Source: Gymnopus androsaceus JB14 (Eukaryota; Basidiomycota; Agaricomycetes; Agaricales; Omphalotaceae). From it: 64,000 bases of DNA. The position numbers and the translations under genes are program-made. Below, piece after piece: positions 1 through 10,093 of the stretch. The number at the start of each line of letters is the position of its first letter. The stretch's first letter is position 1. The stretch is taken from contig ML769501.1 in NCBI GenBank assembly GCA_009733575.1, positions 1-64,000 on the forward strand, read 5' to 3'. The notes beneath the pieces are model-generated. The model was not told the origin of the DNA, made no database searches, and saw only the letters and a list, made by a program, of their open reading frames with translations.

Positions 1-48
1 TTTCATCCTGTCCTTCATCTTCTGCTACATCGATGATTGGACAGAGCT
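1..48. repeat. Inverted repeat, left arm (cut by window edge)
   Basis: The first 48 bases recur in reverse complement at 2281-2328, with essentially perfect identity. The left arm covers the start codon region of the hydrolase at 33 and whatever precedes it. Because the arm touches base 1, the true repeat may extend further left outside the window. It is not a recognisable transposon terminus. Confidence 0.85.
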
Positions 49-1690
49 TCCCAGAATACATCTTTATCCGCATTTGTATCTTCCTGCTGAAACTAGTCGC
101 TCCTGCAAGTCTATTCTACCTTTTTCTTTGCCTTTGCACGAGGCAAATTATTCTTCACTGGTTGCTCCCATTTGCTGTCTTGGAAAGCAGTTTCTACGTG
201 TTTGTTTATCTCCCAAGAAAGAAGAGATTGCAGAAGGTTCTAAAATACTCCTCTCGAGCTTATCTTAACTCATTTCTCACTCAATAGAGCATTCACGAGG
301 CTCCTCCACTCGACCGCGCACAACGAGAAGCATTGTTCGTTAAATGTTCCCAAAGACTATCTGGCGCTCCCGACTATCCTCTTGGATGGTTCTCGTCAAA
401 CGATTTGAAGCGCGAAAACGTGGTCGAGTGGATTTTATGGGCTTTGTTCTCTTGTGGACCGGAAGACGCTCAGGAGTCTTGGAATGATGAAATAGAGATA
501 TACGTGAAGAAGGTTGAAGAGCTGACGGGGATGAAGCTCGAAAAAGGGCGAACTGCGGTGACGTCTTCGCTGAGATTGACGTTGGATCGCGTTAATATGT
601 CGCATAGACCGTTCATATGGTATACTGTGAGTTAACGATTGGCTCTCTTCATCCTTGTTTCCTGACCTAATCCTTGAAGATTGTCGGGCTTGTGGATCTG
701 ATTACTTGCATCAGACTCTATGCCATTGGATTTAGACATTATTCTCCTTCAGTTCTTGGACGGGTGTTTCCACCTCGCCTCTTGACTCTATTCTCCAAGC
801 CGTCCGTTACAGAACATATTTCCTACTGGTATAAACCCCATAAATCACTCAAGAAAGACCCGGTGGTTTTTTATCCATGGTATTGGTGTAAGCCAGTCGC
901 TAATTTCCTGACCCAAATTCTGACGAGACAATATACAGATCGGACTCTATCCTTACGTTCCCTTCTTAAAAGAGTTGATTCGAACCAACCCAGACATGGG
1001 CATCCTGCTCATCGAGCTCGTCCCCATCACTATGCACATTACATCCAACGCAATTCCTCCTCGACGGGAAATGCTGGACGCTTTGTACACGACCATGAAC
1101 TCCCTTGGGATATCTCGTGCTGTTCTAGCTTCCCATTCGTACGGCACAGTCATCGCAGCTCATGTCATACGAGACCGAGACAGTACATCCCAGTCGATCA
1201 CCAAACCTCTAATAACTGGACAACTCCTCGTCGACCCAGTATGCTTATTACTACATCTACCCAATGTCGCCTTCAACTTTCTCTACCGCGTGCCCCGGCG
1301 CGCTAACGAATGGCAGCTATGGTACTTTGCATCGCAGGATCCCGATATTGCTTACACGTTGAGTCGGTGCTTTTTCTGGGCGGATAATATTCTTTGGAAG
1401 GATGATCTGGTGTCGGGAGTTCAAGTAGCGGGCGAGGTCGACAGGCCAAAGGTTGCTGTCATTCTCTCAGGAGATGACCAGATTATCCTGCTTCGGCGGT
1501 TCAGATGTACCTTACGGGGGAAGAGGAAGTGAAGGATAGATGGTCGGATGGGTCGCTCGAGGTGTTGTACTATCCTGGCCTGGACCACGCTACCGTATTT
1601 GACACGAAGGAGCGGAGAAGAGGAATGATTAGAGTATTAGACAAGTTCCACATCGCGGTCAGTAGATATAGATTAGGAATCTCTTATTAG
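33..1690 (+). pseudogene. Alpha/beta hydrolase, membrane-anchored, two single-base frame breaks
   Basis: This is a basidiomycete alpha/beta-hydrolase family protein. It starts with ATG at 33 and a hydrophobic N-terminal segment (residues about 9-35). Introns are read at about 237-286, 629-679 and 890-933. The oxyanion strand VVFIHGIG lies near 866-890. The nucleophile elbow reads SHSYGT (about 1133-1150), so the usual first Gly of GxSxG is Ser. The late motif NEWQLWYFAS is at about 1306-1335, and the catalytic-His region GLDHATVFD at about 1579-1605. Two breaks interrupt it. A T6 run at 870-875 is one base too long for the HGIG frame. Near 1487 one base is missing, so the downstream part (from about 1505) is in another frame. 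Each could be a sequencing error or real decay. The substrate is unknown. The catalytic Asp was not assigned. Confidence 0.7.
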
Positions 1691-1883
1691 ATAGTATTGG
1701 TACATATGTAAATAATGTCTTGAAGTAGTTTCATTGGCTAATTCTGAGCGAAGCGATAACATCATGCGTCTAAGCGCCCACTACTCAAACCTTCTCGAAC
1801 CGTCCACAACTTTCTCCACTTCTTCTGTATTCATTATAGATCCTTGAATTTTCTTTTGTTTGTATCTTTAATCTTCCCCAATC

Positions 1884-2313
1884 ATGCAATCTCTCCTCCG
1901 ATGGGGTATCGAAAACTCTACGCCTCAAGATGCTAATGCAAACGCCCCTGCGCCTACGCAAAGAAATGATCTAAATCCTGAAATAATCGATCTGCTTTTG
2001 GGCAAAAGCGACGCGGAACTGATGAAAGAAGCTATGGCGATAGCTGTAGATGCTAATAGAAGTGAGGATGATCGTATAGATGCTTTAGATAACTTGGAAA
2101 TGGTCAGTTCGTTCATTTTTTCTGTGTGGAATTTCACTAACTTTCTTTCAGCTCATAGAACAGATCGACAACGCCAATAGTATGTATGGATTACTTTGAT
2201 TCCCACTTTTTCTTCTGACGAATTTTCAATCGATAGATCTTGAAAAACTCAAAATGTGGGAGCCTTTACATGCTCTTCTAGCTCTGTCCAATCATCGATG
2301 TAGCAGAAGATGA
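1884..2313 (+). pseudogene. FES1: Truncated FES1-like Hsp70 nucleotide exchange factor (5' fragment)
   Basis: ATG at 1884 opens the characteristic Fes1 N-terminus (MQSLLRWGIENST, then LNPEIIDLLLGK and DAELMKEAM). After an intron at about 2104-2150 it continues with LIEQIDNANN, and after a second at about 2180-2236 with LEKLKMWEPLHALL. Fes1/HspBP1 proteins are cytosolic armadillo-repeat exchange factors of about 300-350 residues that release ADP from Hsp70. Here homology stops at about 2280, exactly where the inverted copy of bases 1-48 begins. The frame closes at TGA 2311-2313 after about 110 residues. The armadillo core that contacts Hsp70 is missing, so the fragment should not be functional. 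A complete copy is expected elsewhere in the genome. Confidence 0.75.
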
Positions 2314-2328
2314 AGGACAGGATGAAAA
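2281..2328. repeat. Inverted repeat, right arm
   Basis: Reverse complement of bases 1-48. It contains the hydrolase start codon and its first codons on the minus strand. It is fused directly to the truncated FES1 reading frame, so it marks a rearrangement breakpoint at 2280/2281. Confidence 0.85.
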
Positions 2329-3547
2329 GACGAGCTAACTTGAAGCCACGTGAAAAAGGCACGCTATGACGCCGTGTTAGCCTTCGCATCCGATCAAACT
2401 AAGTACTATGGCGGGATTTGGGCTTGATTTGCTTGTTGGTCCAAGAGCTATAAGATTCCATAGCCATCGGTCGAATGACGAGATTGAATAGCGGCTGAAC
2501 GGATGGCGTTCATGCCAACGCTGGCTGCGGTTCTTCCCTCATCTTGATTCTTGCTTTTTCTTCTTCTATCTAACATGAAGGCCAGAGAGTATCAATTGCT
2601 GCTGCGCTATTCGTCAGTTTTTCGACTATAGTCCATAACTTGTGGCTAAATCCCGCAAACCTCTGGTAGATATAACCTTATTATAAATGCGCGCCAAACC
2701 ACTTACCGAGAACGCACTAAAAACTCTGTAGCAAGAGAGGTCTGCAGGTCGCCAGAAACTATATGTCAGTGTCTGCGTAGAATGACGCAAATGATCATCA
2801 TCGCTGTGACGATGATAACAGACAGTTTTCCTCTGAGCAGGATTGAGGAGGGGGATAGTTGGAGAAAAAGAAATGTTGATCCTTCAGGGCTCCGACATTT
2901 TATCCAAGTCCAATAGTTAAAATTTCCTACGGCAAGTGTTTCTAAGTGTTCCGGGACATGATCGCCCATTCCATTCCTTCTCTTCCTCATTATTACTTAC
3001 TTGGTCCGTCTAGTGGCCGTATAGTGCTATCCCTGTGAATGTTTTCTGGATACCTACTGCTCCGTGATTGAGCTCTACCCTGGCCGACAAATCCATGTTC
3101 CATGGCACACCCTCATTGAGTTCCAATTGCCGTGATCTCCCATCTTGATAGACCTCGATAAGAAACGTATGAGTCCCAGCGCAACCTTTATTGTTATGAA
3201 AAAGGTGGACAGCATTATGAACTGATGCCATTTTGGACACGGATGAAATTGGCAGTACGATCGGGCCAAAGTTGGGTCAGGGAAGGTTTGAAGCATAAAA
3301 TGCAGGAAGAAGGTGCATGCTACTAAGTACTTGAATGTATTGCCAGGTTGTTGTCGGCTGGAAGATCAAACTGATTGACACTGATTTAGAATAGTCTGTA
3401 CTGACCATATGACCATATGACGTAGCAGGGCAATGGGCAACGGGCTTTCCATTTCACCGGCGCTACCTGGGTATATAAAGGACATTGATTCATTTGTCGC
3501 CCACTTCTAAATTTTCTCACATTCCCACTTTTGAAGCCATATCAAGA
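2329..3547. other. Intergenic stretch, no supported gene
   Basis: No conserved coding signal was recognised. One minus-strand frame (about 3290 down to 3010) gives roughly 90 residues with alternating polar/hydrophobic patterning, but no start context, family match or codon evidence supports it. The right end holds the promoter of the NB-ARC gene. Confidence 0.5.
3471..3480 (+). promoter_or_regulatory. TATA box of the NB-ARC/TPR gene
   Basis: GGGTATATAAAG lies about 70 bases upstream of the proposed start ATG at 3548, a normal distance for a fungal TATA box with a short leader. Confidence 0.55.
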
Positions 3548-6500
3548 ATGACTGAAAACTTCTCCAGGTAGGTTGTGTCTTTTATTTGAGGAACCGCCTG
3601 GGGTTGACAAGCGCCATCTGTGACCATAAGATCTTCGTAGGTGACACCCACACGCAGTACTACCACAGCTAATATTACAGTTACTCCACTAGCAGAACTC
3701 AGATGTTTGCCGATGCATCCGACTTCAGTATTCAAGGAGGAAATTTCATTGCTGCACAGAATGTGAACTTCACACATTCAGGTAGTGCTCAAGTAAATGT
3801 GCCTCCAGGTATTTCAATTCTACTGTATTCAAAAATTGACACTTAGGAAATGGTTGGAAGGATATGTTGAGGGAATGACTCATTGTCCCACCTCTACTTC
3901 ATTGTTTACAGGAAGAAAAACTATTTTGAATGTTCTTGAAGATTATTTTATCAAGAATCTGCTGTCCGAAGATGCAGGAAGAAGGAAAATATTCCTTTTG
4001 CATGGTTTGGGTGGTGCAGGGAAAACTCAATGTGCACTGGAATTTGCAAGAAAGTTCAATACAAGGTATATGTTTCCAGGAACTATATTTTGATTCATTA
4101 CTCATCAGTTTGTCTGATAGTTTCACTGACATTTGTTTCATCATTGCTGAGTCCGAGGACTCCATCAAGGCAAGCTATTATGACATAGCAATGAGATATG
4201 CTTCAGTGCCAGTGCAAGGATGGGAATCTGGATGTAAATGGTTGAAAACCCATAAAGAAAATTGGCTGATTATCATGGACAATGCTGATAATGCACAACT
4301 CAACTTGGGGAAATTCTTACCATCCTGTGATCATGGAAATGTGATCATCACATCCAGAAATCCAGATCTCATAGGAGTTGCAGGGAAATCTGAGGAGATA
4401 CAGGACATGGAACCTAATGATGCTACATGGCTCCTTTTGAAGCATGCAATTAAGAGACAGGCTACAGTTGAGGAAGAGAAATTAGCTGAAATCATTGCCA
4501 AGAAACTTCATTACTTTGCTTTGGCATTGGTTCAGGCTGGTGCATATATCAATCAGCATAAATGTCTCAACAATTATCTAGATTTGCTTAAATCTCAACA
4601 AGCTGCATTGCTGAGTACAAACATTTCACAGAGTTTGGATGATTATACAATGTCCATATATTCAACATGGAATTTGAGTTGGAATAAACTAGGAGAGAAT
4701 AGCAAGATTCTGCTAAATATCTGTGCATATCTACATCATGAAAGAATTCCTTATGCCTTGTTCAAGAGAGCAACTGAGAACATTGAACGTTTGGAATCAA
4801 GTGAATCAGTAAATAATGCAAAGAGATTTCTGGTATTGCTTGCAACAGAGTCCATGAAATGGGATACCATGAAAATAAATGAGATGATACATAAAATTAG
4901 TAGTTATTCATTGCTGAATGTCATTGAGAATGGTCTATTTTCATTTCATCCCTTGGTACATAAGTGGATGATGGATAGATTGGACATAGATTTGAAGAAG
5001 GATGTTTGCTTAGGAGCCCTAGGAATTGTGGCAGCATCAATTAATGGTACTCAATGGGGTGACATTAGCTTTGTAAGATTACTTATACCACACTGCATTG
5101 CACTTGAGAAGCATCATATGGGTGAGCTAGTCATCAAAAAGAGGTTTGGGACTTTTTGGCTAATGAGCCACTATGCAACAAAGGCTCTGACATACTGGAA
5201 GCCCATAGTTGAGGAAACAAAGATGTCTCTTGGAAAAGAGCATTCAGACACAATGACTTGCACAAATAACTTGGCAATGACATACCAGTATCTAGGCAGG
5301 TACAATGAAGCTTTGGATCTTCAGAAGCCCCTCCTTGAAGTTTCAAAGCAAGTCATGGGAGAAGAGCATCCAGATACAATGACTTGCACAAATGACTTGG
5401 CATTGACATACCGGTATCTAGGAAGGTACAATGAAGCTTTGGATCTTCAGAAGCCCCTCCTTGAAGTTTCAAAGCAAGCCATGGGAGAAGAGCATCCAGA
5501 TACAATGATCTGCACAAATAACTTGGCAATGATATACCAGTATCTAGGAAGGTACAATGAAGCTTTGGATCTTCAGAAGCCCCTCCTTGAAGTTTCAAAG
5601 CAAGCCATGGGAGAAGAGCATCCAGATACAATGACTCACACAGATAACTTGGCAATGATATACCAGTATCTAGGAAGGTATAATGAAGCTTTGGATCTTC
5701 AAAAGCCCCTCCTTGAAGTTTCAAAACAAGTCATGGGAGAACAGCATCCAGATACAATGACTCTCACAAATAACTTGGCAATGACATACCAGCATCTAGG
5801 AAAGTACAATGAAGCTTTGGATCTTCTGAAGCCCCTCCTTGAAGTTTCAAAGCAAGTCATGGGAGAAGAGCATCCAGATAGAATGGCTCACACAAATAAC
5901 TTGGCAATGATATACCAGTATCTAGGAAGGTACAATGAAGCTTTGGATCTTCAGAAGCCCCTCCTTGAAGTTTCAAAGCAAGTCATGGGAGAACAGCATC
6001 CAGATACATTGAGTCGCACAAATAATTTGGCAATGACATACCGGTATCTAGGAAGGTACAATGAAGCTTTGGATCTTCAGAAGCCCCTCCTTGAAGTTTC
6101 AAAGCAAGTCATGGGAGAAGAGCATCCATTTACATTGGCTCGCACAAATAACTTGGCATTGACATACCAGTATCTAGGAAGGTACAATGAAGCTTTGGAT
6201 CTTCAGAAGCCCCTCCTTGAACTTTCAAAGAAAGTCATGGGAGAAGAGCATCCAAAAACTTTGACTTTCAGACATAACTTAGCAATGACATACCATGATC
6301 TAGAGGAACATGAAATAAGTACACAGTCACTGAAGCCAATTGTGGAAGCTCCAACCACTTTTTCATCATCAAACCAAACTACATTGCACTCCTACAAAGC
6401 TACCAAGCTGCCAAACAAAGGCATAGCAGCTCGGGCCAGAGATGTGGAGAAGCAAAAAGCTCAGTCACGAACTACACGAAAACAAAGAGTTTCTCCTACA

Positions 6501-6569
6501 ACTGCAACATCCAGCAGGTCACGAAGACAACATGGCAGTAATGCTGCTCATTTGGAGAAGGACAAATAG
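3548..6569 (+). CDS. NB-ARC ATPase with TPR array (fungal NLR-like)
   Basis: Exons are read as 3548-3567, 3693-3808, about 3912-4065 and 4121-6569. The intron ending at 3911 is the only one that keeps phase; an acceptor at 3846 does not. The short N-terminus has the Agaricomycete NLR-type motif FADASDFSIQGGNF. The nucleotide-binding domain follows: P-loop GLGGAGKTQ (about 4006-4032), Walker B LIIMDNAD (about 4267-4290), sensor ITSRNPDL, then a winged-helix-like part to about 5100. The C-terminal half is a tetratricopeptide array of 42 residues per unit, and a basic Ser/Thr/Arg-rich tail ends at TAG 6569. Such proteins are signal-transducing STAND ATPases; in fungi they are linked to non-self recognition and programmed cell death. 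The ligand here is unknown. No dedicated effector domain is visible at the N-terminus. Confidence 0.8.
5227..6310 (+). repeat. 126-bp tandem repeat encoding TPR units
   Basis: Eight nearly identical 126-bp units plus a degenerate ninth encode the TPR array (consensus YLGRYNEALDLQKPLLE). Differences cluster at a few codons, for example at the start of helix A (TMTCTN/TMICTN/TLSRTN) and Q/R in YQY/YRY. High nucleotide identity between units indicates recent expansion or gene conversion. Confidence 0.9.
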
Positions 6570-7013
6570 CTCACTTTCAAGTAGATCATGATGCAAATGG
6601 ATTGAAGTGCCAATGTAAGTGATTTTGTTAAAATTGACTTCGTAATTTTAATTTGTGTTCCAGCTTCCTACACTGTTCTATGTTCCTGAGAAAAAATTCT
6701 TTGTGGAGTATTCACTCTATATGCCATATGTGATATTGCACATTGGTCTTTTCCAATTGCCCCAGGTTTTGCTAATGAAGATAAGATTCAATGGGTACCA
6801 ACTCACAAATCAATTCAGTTTCTCCTTGGTGTCGGTGCAATAGGCGTTAGGTAGTACTGTTAGGCAAGACGTAGGTGTTCAATATGAGCAGAAGCAACAC
6901 TAAGTACCTTTGGGCATTAGGCCTTTATAAACTGAACAATGGTCTAGATCCGATATAAGGGTAAAGAGTTCGTAACTAGTGACGGCAGCAATGCAAATGA
7001 TGCTTTCACTATC
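6570..7013. other. Non-coding stretch downstream of the NB-ARC gene
   Basis: AT-rich with a 62-codon open frame (6655-6843) that has no recognisable similarity. Nothing else is supported. Confidence 0.4.
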
Positions 7014-8361
7014 ACGCCGAAAGTGCAAAAAAATCCGCTCGAACGAAATACTAACTGATTCATAAAATTTTGTGTAAAAAATCACTTATGAGTGAAAATT
7101 TGAGTGAAATTGGATTATTCAGTCAAACGGTCTTGTTGAGTGAAAATATACATATCAGTACATTATTTAGATAAACTGAAGAAGGGCCTAAATTATAGTA
7201 TATCTGAGCTCCTGAAATGGTAAATGATTTGTTATATATTGCAAGTCGAACCATTCTGAGTGAAATATTTCCTTTCAGGTGTATTTTCAGACAATATAAA
7301 AAGTTATATGAACAATCACCTTTCAGAATAACTGAAAAGCCTCAACCACATTCGGTTGAGGCTTTTCAGTTATTCTGAAAGGTGATTGTTCATATAACTT
7401 TTTATATTGTCTGAAAATACACCTGAAAGGAAATATTTCACTCAGAATGGTTTGACTTGCAATATATAACAAATCATTTACCATTTCAGGAGCTCAGATA
7501 TACTATAATTTAGGCCCTTCTTCAGTTTATCTAAATAATGTACTGATATGTATATCTTCACTCAACAAGACCATTTGACTGGATAATTCTTTTTGACAAC
7601 CCTATTGGAGGGTTGTTAGCAAGTCACAACCCTCAAAGCTCCGGGCGTCACACCGGAGTTCCAGCGGGTCACACAAGCGTCAAGATATATTACTTATTAT
7701 TTCTAAGTATCTCGTTACAAAGATGTAACTTGGGTGTCAATAATAAGTCAAGATGTAGCGATCATCCCAACATATCCTCCCTCAAGGTCCGTCTTCAATA
7801 ATTCTGTCTCGACTGCCCAGGATGACAGAGTAATGATTCGGAGTTGATTAGCGAATGATTTGTCGATTGATAAGGAGGTGTGAACATTGAAGGAATGAGA
7901 TGCATAGTAGCACTGTATGAAATTTCAAGACTCACTTATGGCTACAATAACACCCATCAGCCACTGCCATTGAGCTTGCGCGAGTCTCTGCTGTCTATCA
8001 GATTCAAGTCCATGTTCAGATTCTTGTTAAAGCAGATGCTGGACATCCGAGTCATTGTTTTTGATGCACTTTCAATATCAATGTTCATAGTCTTGCGGTC
8101 ATGATTTGTAGGATGGTGTGAGTTGTCCATTGAAAGTGGCATCAATGGTACAGTGTGTTGCATTGAAAACGGGAAGCCAGGATTTCGGCGACCTTGTTTA
8201 TGTGTGCTTACTTGGTCCCACTGGCAGCTCGGCACAATACATCTACTGTAGATCACTTGCATCATTTATAAATTTCAATTGGTAGGTTCGGAGCAAGCCC
8301 CTGCGGCTCCGGCCCGGGACGGGTAATCCTATGCTAGAAGGGGCTTGGGACAGAGTGCCGG
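7014..8361 (+). mobile_element. Dispersed repeat, copy A (nested insertions inside)
   Basis: The ends match 34705-35128 in opposite orientation: 7014-7130 matches 35128 down to about 35010, and about 8150-8361 matches about 34900 down to 34705. Copy A is about 900 bp longer because a palindromic element (7120-7581) and about 500 bp more (7640-8145) lie between the matching parts. No open reading frame of transposase type is visible, so it is a non-autonomous element of unknown class. Confidence 0.65.
7120..7581. mobile_element. Palindromic foldback element (MITE-like)
   Basis: Two arms of about 225 bp are near-perfect reverse complements around a centre at about 7350 (GCCTCAACC at 7339, GGTTGAGGC at 7354). 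The outer ends read CAGTCAAACGG and CCATTTGACTG. It is AT-rich and non-coding and can fold into a single long hairpin. It sits where copy B of the surrounding repeat (near 35020) has only a short junction, so it is probably an insertion. Confidence 0.8.
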
Positions 8362-9284
8362 AATACTCAAACGTCTTCCGGTCTTTCTACCAGACCACTC
8401 AGTTCTGTTATCCCTACATATATAGTACAAAAATTGTAGTAAATATGTAAATAAATATTTCTGCCAACTCAAATTCTTGATAAATTGAAAATATACAAAG
8501 ATATGGCCTGTACCGCAATGGAGGTCTACCGTCACATAGGTGAAAAGTTGGACCTCTGTATGATGCATTGAGAAGAGGTATGAGTGTAAAATCCTGGTGG
8601 AGGTAGTGCTATAGGTTATTATCTTTCTATACACCATAATTTGAGATGGGAGAATGCCACGAACCTTTACAAGACATGTGGTTCGAATCGGAGGTGATTG
8701 TGTCACATATGTGACAGGGAGTGACGGTCAAAGCTGAGCCTACGGAAAGGGGCCTCGCAGCCTCTTGAACCACAATGAACCCTCTGAAACCAGTCTTGAA
8801 ATATGGTGATGAATACTGGAAGGAAAAGATTGGCCTTGACACTAAAAACTCGAAATGGAAGACAAATTTCACCTCTTGTTCTCCCTTCTCATCTTCCTCA
8901 ATGTCTCAATTGCCCAGTACCTCCACTTCATTTTCACCAGCAGCATTGTGTGAGACCCGGTGCACGAAATGGATCTCGGACCAACGTATCCCGAATGTCT
9001 CGCACCTAGATGTAGGTGGAGACCAAATGCGACCACCCGGGGTAACCGTGCCGTAAGGTGGGTCTGGACAGTAGTATGAGTGTTGTACGGAACAGTACAA
9101 GCCTCAGAGGTGCAAGGAACAGTGTACGGGCCACCCGCTGACGTAATCAGGAGGAAGCGGGTGGTATTGTGGTCCGACGACCAGAAATGAGTGGGAGTGG
9201 ATGGAATATGGGTGAAGGGGTGGTCCAAAAAGGTGTAATAAGTCCAAATATGGATAGTGCGGATGGAATACAGCAAATGCGGAC

Positions 9285-9490
9285 GGAAATAGCGTGAGAG
9301 CGGGTGGAATAGGGTGAAAGCGGGCGGAAATAGCGTGGGAGCGGACGGAATAGTGCAAAAGCGGACGGAAATAGCGTGGGAGTGGATGGAATAGGGTGAA
9401 AGCGGATGGGAATAGTGTGAGAGTGGTTGGATTAGCGTGAGAGCGGGTGGAAATAGCGTGGGAGCGGGCGGAATTGAGTGAAAGCGGATG
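9285..9490. repeat. GC-rich minisatellite, unit 20-21 bp
   Basis: About ten degenerate copies of a unit close to TAGCGTGGGAGCGGACGGAA, varying mainly at GTGGGA/GTGAGA/GTGAAA and GCGGACGG/GCGGGTGG. Length alternates between 20 and 21 bases, so it is not coding. Confidence 0.8.
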
Positions 9491-9959
9491 GTCCCAGAGG
9501 TTCTAGAGGTAGCAAAACCCAAATAGGAAGCTCCCGGGGAGCTTTGGTTGTAAAGTTGTAAACAGAGATAGAAGACAGTGAGCTCTGGACGTAGATTTGG
9601 TATCTACGGACAGAGCCTCGCAGTTAATGCAGATGACAGTGGGCCTTCGAACAGAGCTCGGAAGGCACAGCTGGTTAGAACAGATAGAAATAGAGAGACA
9701 GAGACAGAGACAGAGCAAAACGGGATTGATTCGGTAACAATGGTAATAACAGACTAGGGTGCATGGACTCGGGGTGTCTACTTATATACTGTAGGGTGGC
9801 TGTGTAAGTCGTCGGGAGGGCCTGATGGATGGTTATCAAGTGCGGGAGGCACCCGGGAGGCAGGATAAGTGGTAATCACATGTAGAAAGTGCCCGGCAGG
9901 CAGGATAAATGGTAAATAAGCATGGAAAGCGCCCGCAATGTAGGTAATGAGTGCAGGAA

Positions 9960-10030
9960 GTATCCGCGGACGGTCAGGAAGCGTGGGAAGTATCCGCGGA
10001 CGGCCAGGAAGCGTGGGAAACATCAGCGGG
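9960..10030. repeat. Short direct repeat
   Basis: Two to three tandem copies of a roughly 29-bp unit containing AGCGTGGGAAGTATCCGCGG lie here. They are degenerate relatives of upstream motifs ending in a TATC/CATC variant. Confidence 0.6.
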
Positions 10031-10093
10031 TGGATAGCGGATGAGAAATGAGCCAAGGCCTGACACATTGCAGCTGTAACAAAACGTGCAGGG

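Larger units (their letters stand above)
8362..10093. other. Repeat-rich non-coding stretch
   Basis: No gene is supported. Long minus-strand frames (8869-9522, 9778-10155) are low-complexity translations of the minisatellite and flanking G-rich tandem motifs. A GGTTCGAATC B-box-like string at about 8691 has no matching A box or cloverleaf. Confidence 0.5.

Noticed and set aside
3010..3240. Small minus-strand gene
   Set aside because: Open for 76 codons with plausible composition, but no start context, splice partners or family; left as intergenic.
5134..5724. Minus-strand open frames across the TPR array
   Set aside because: They are antisense translations of the 126-bp repeat and carry the same periodicity; no independent coding signal.
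5227..6310. CRISPR-like array
   Set aside because: A eukaryotic gene with uniform 126-bp coding units and no spacers.
8685..8710. tRNA gene suggested by GGTTCGAATC
   Set aside because: No A box, no cloverleaf and no acceptor pairing upstream or downstream.
8869..9522. 217-codon minus-strand frame
   Set aside because: Mostly the minisatellite read as protein (PPAL/FHPL repeats); unit length is not a multiple of three throughout.
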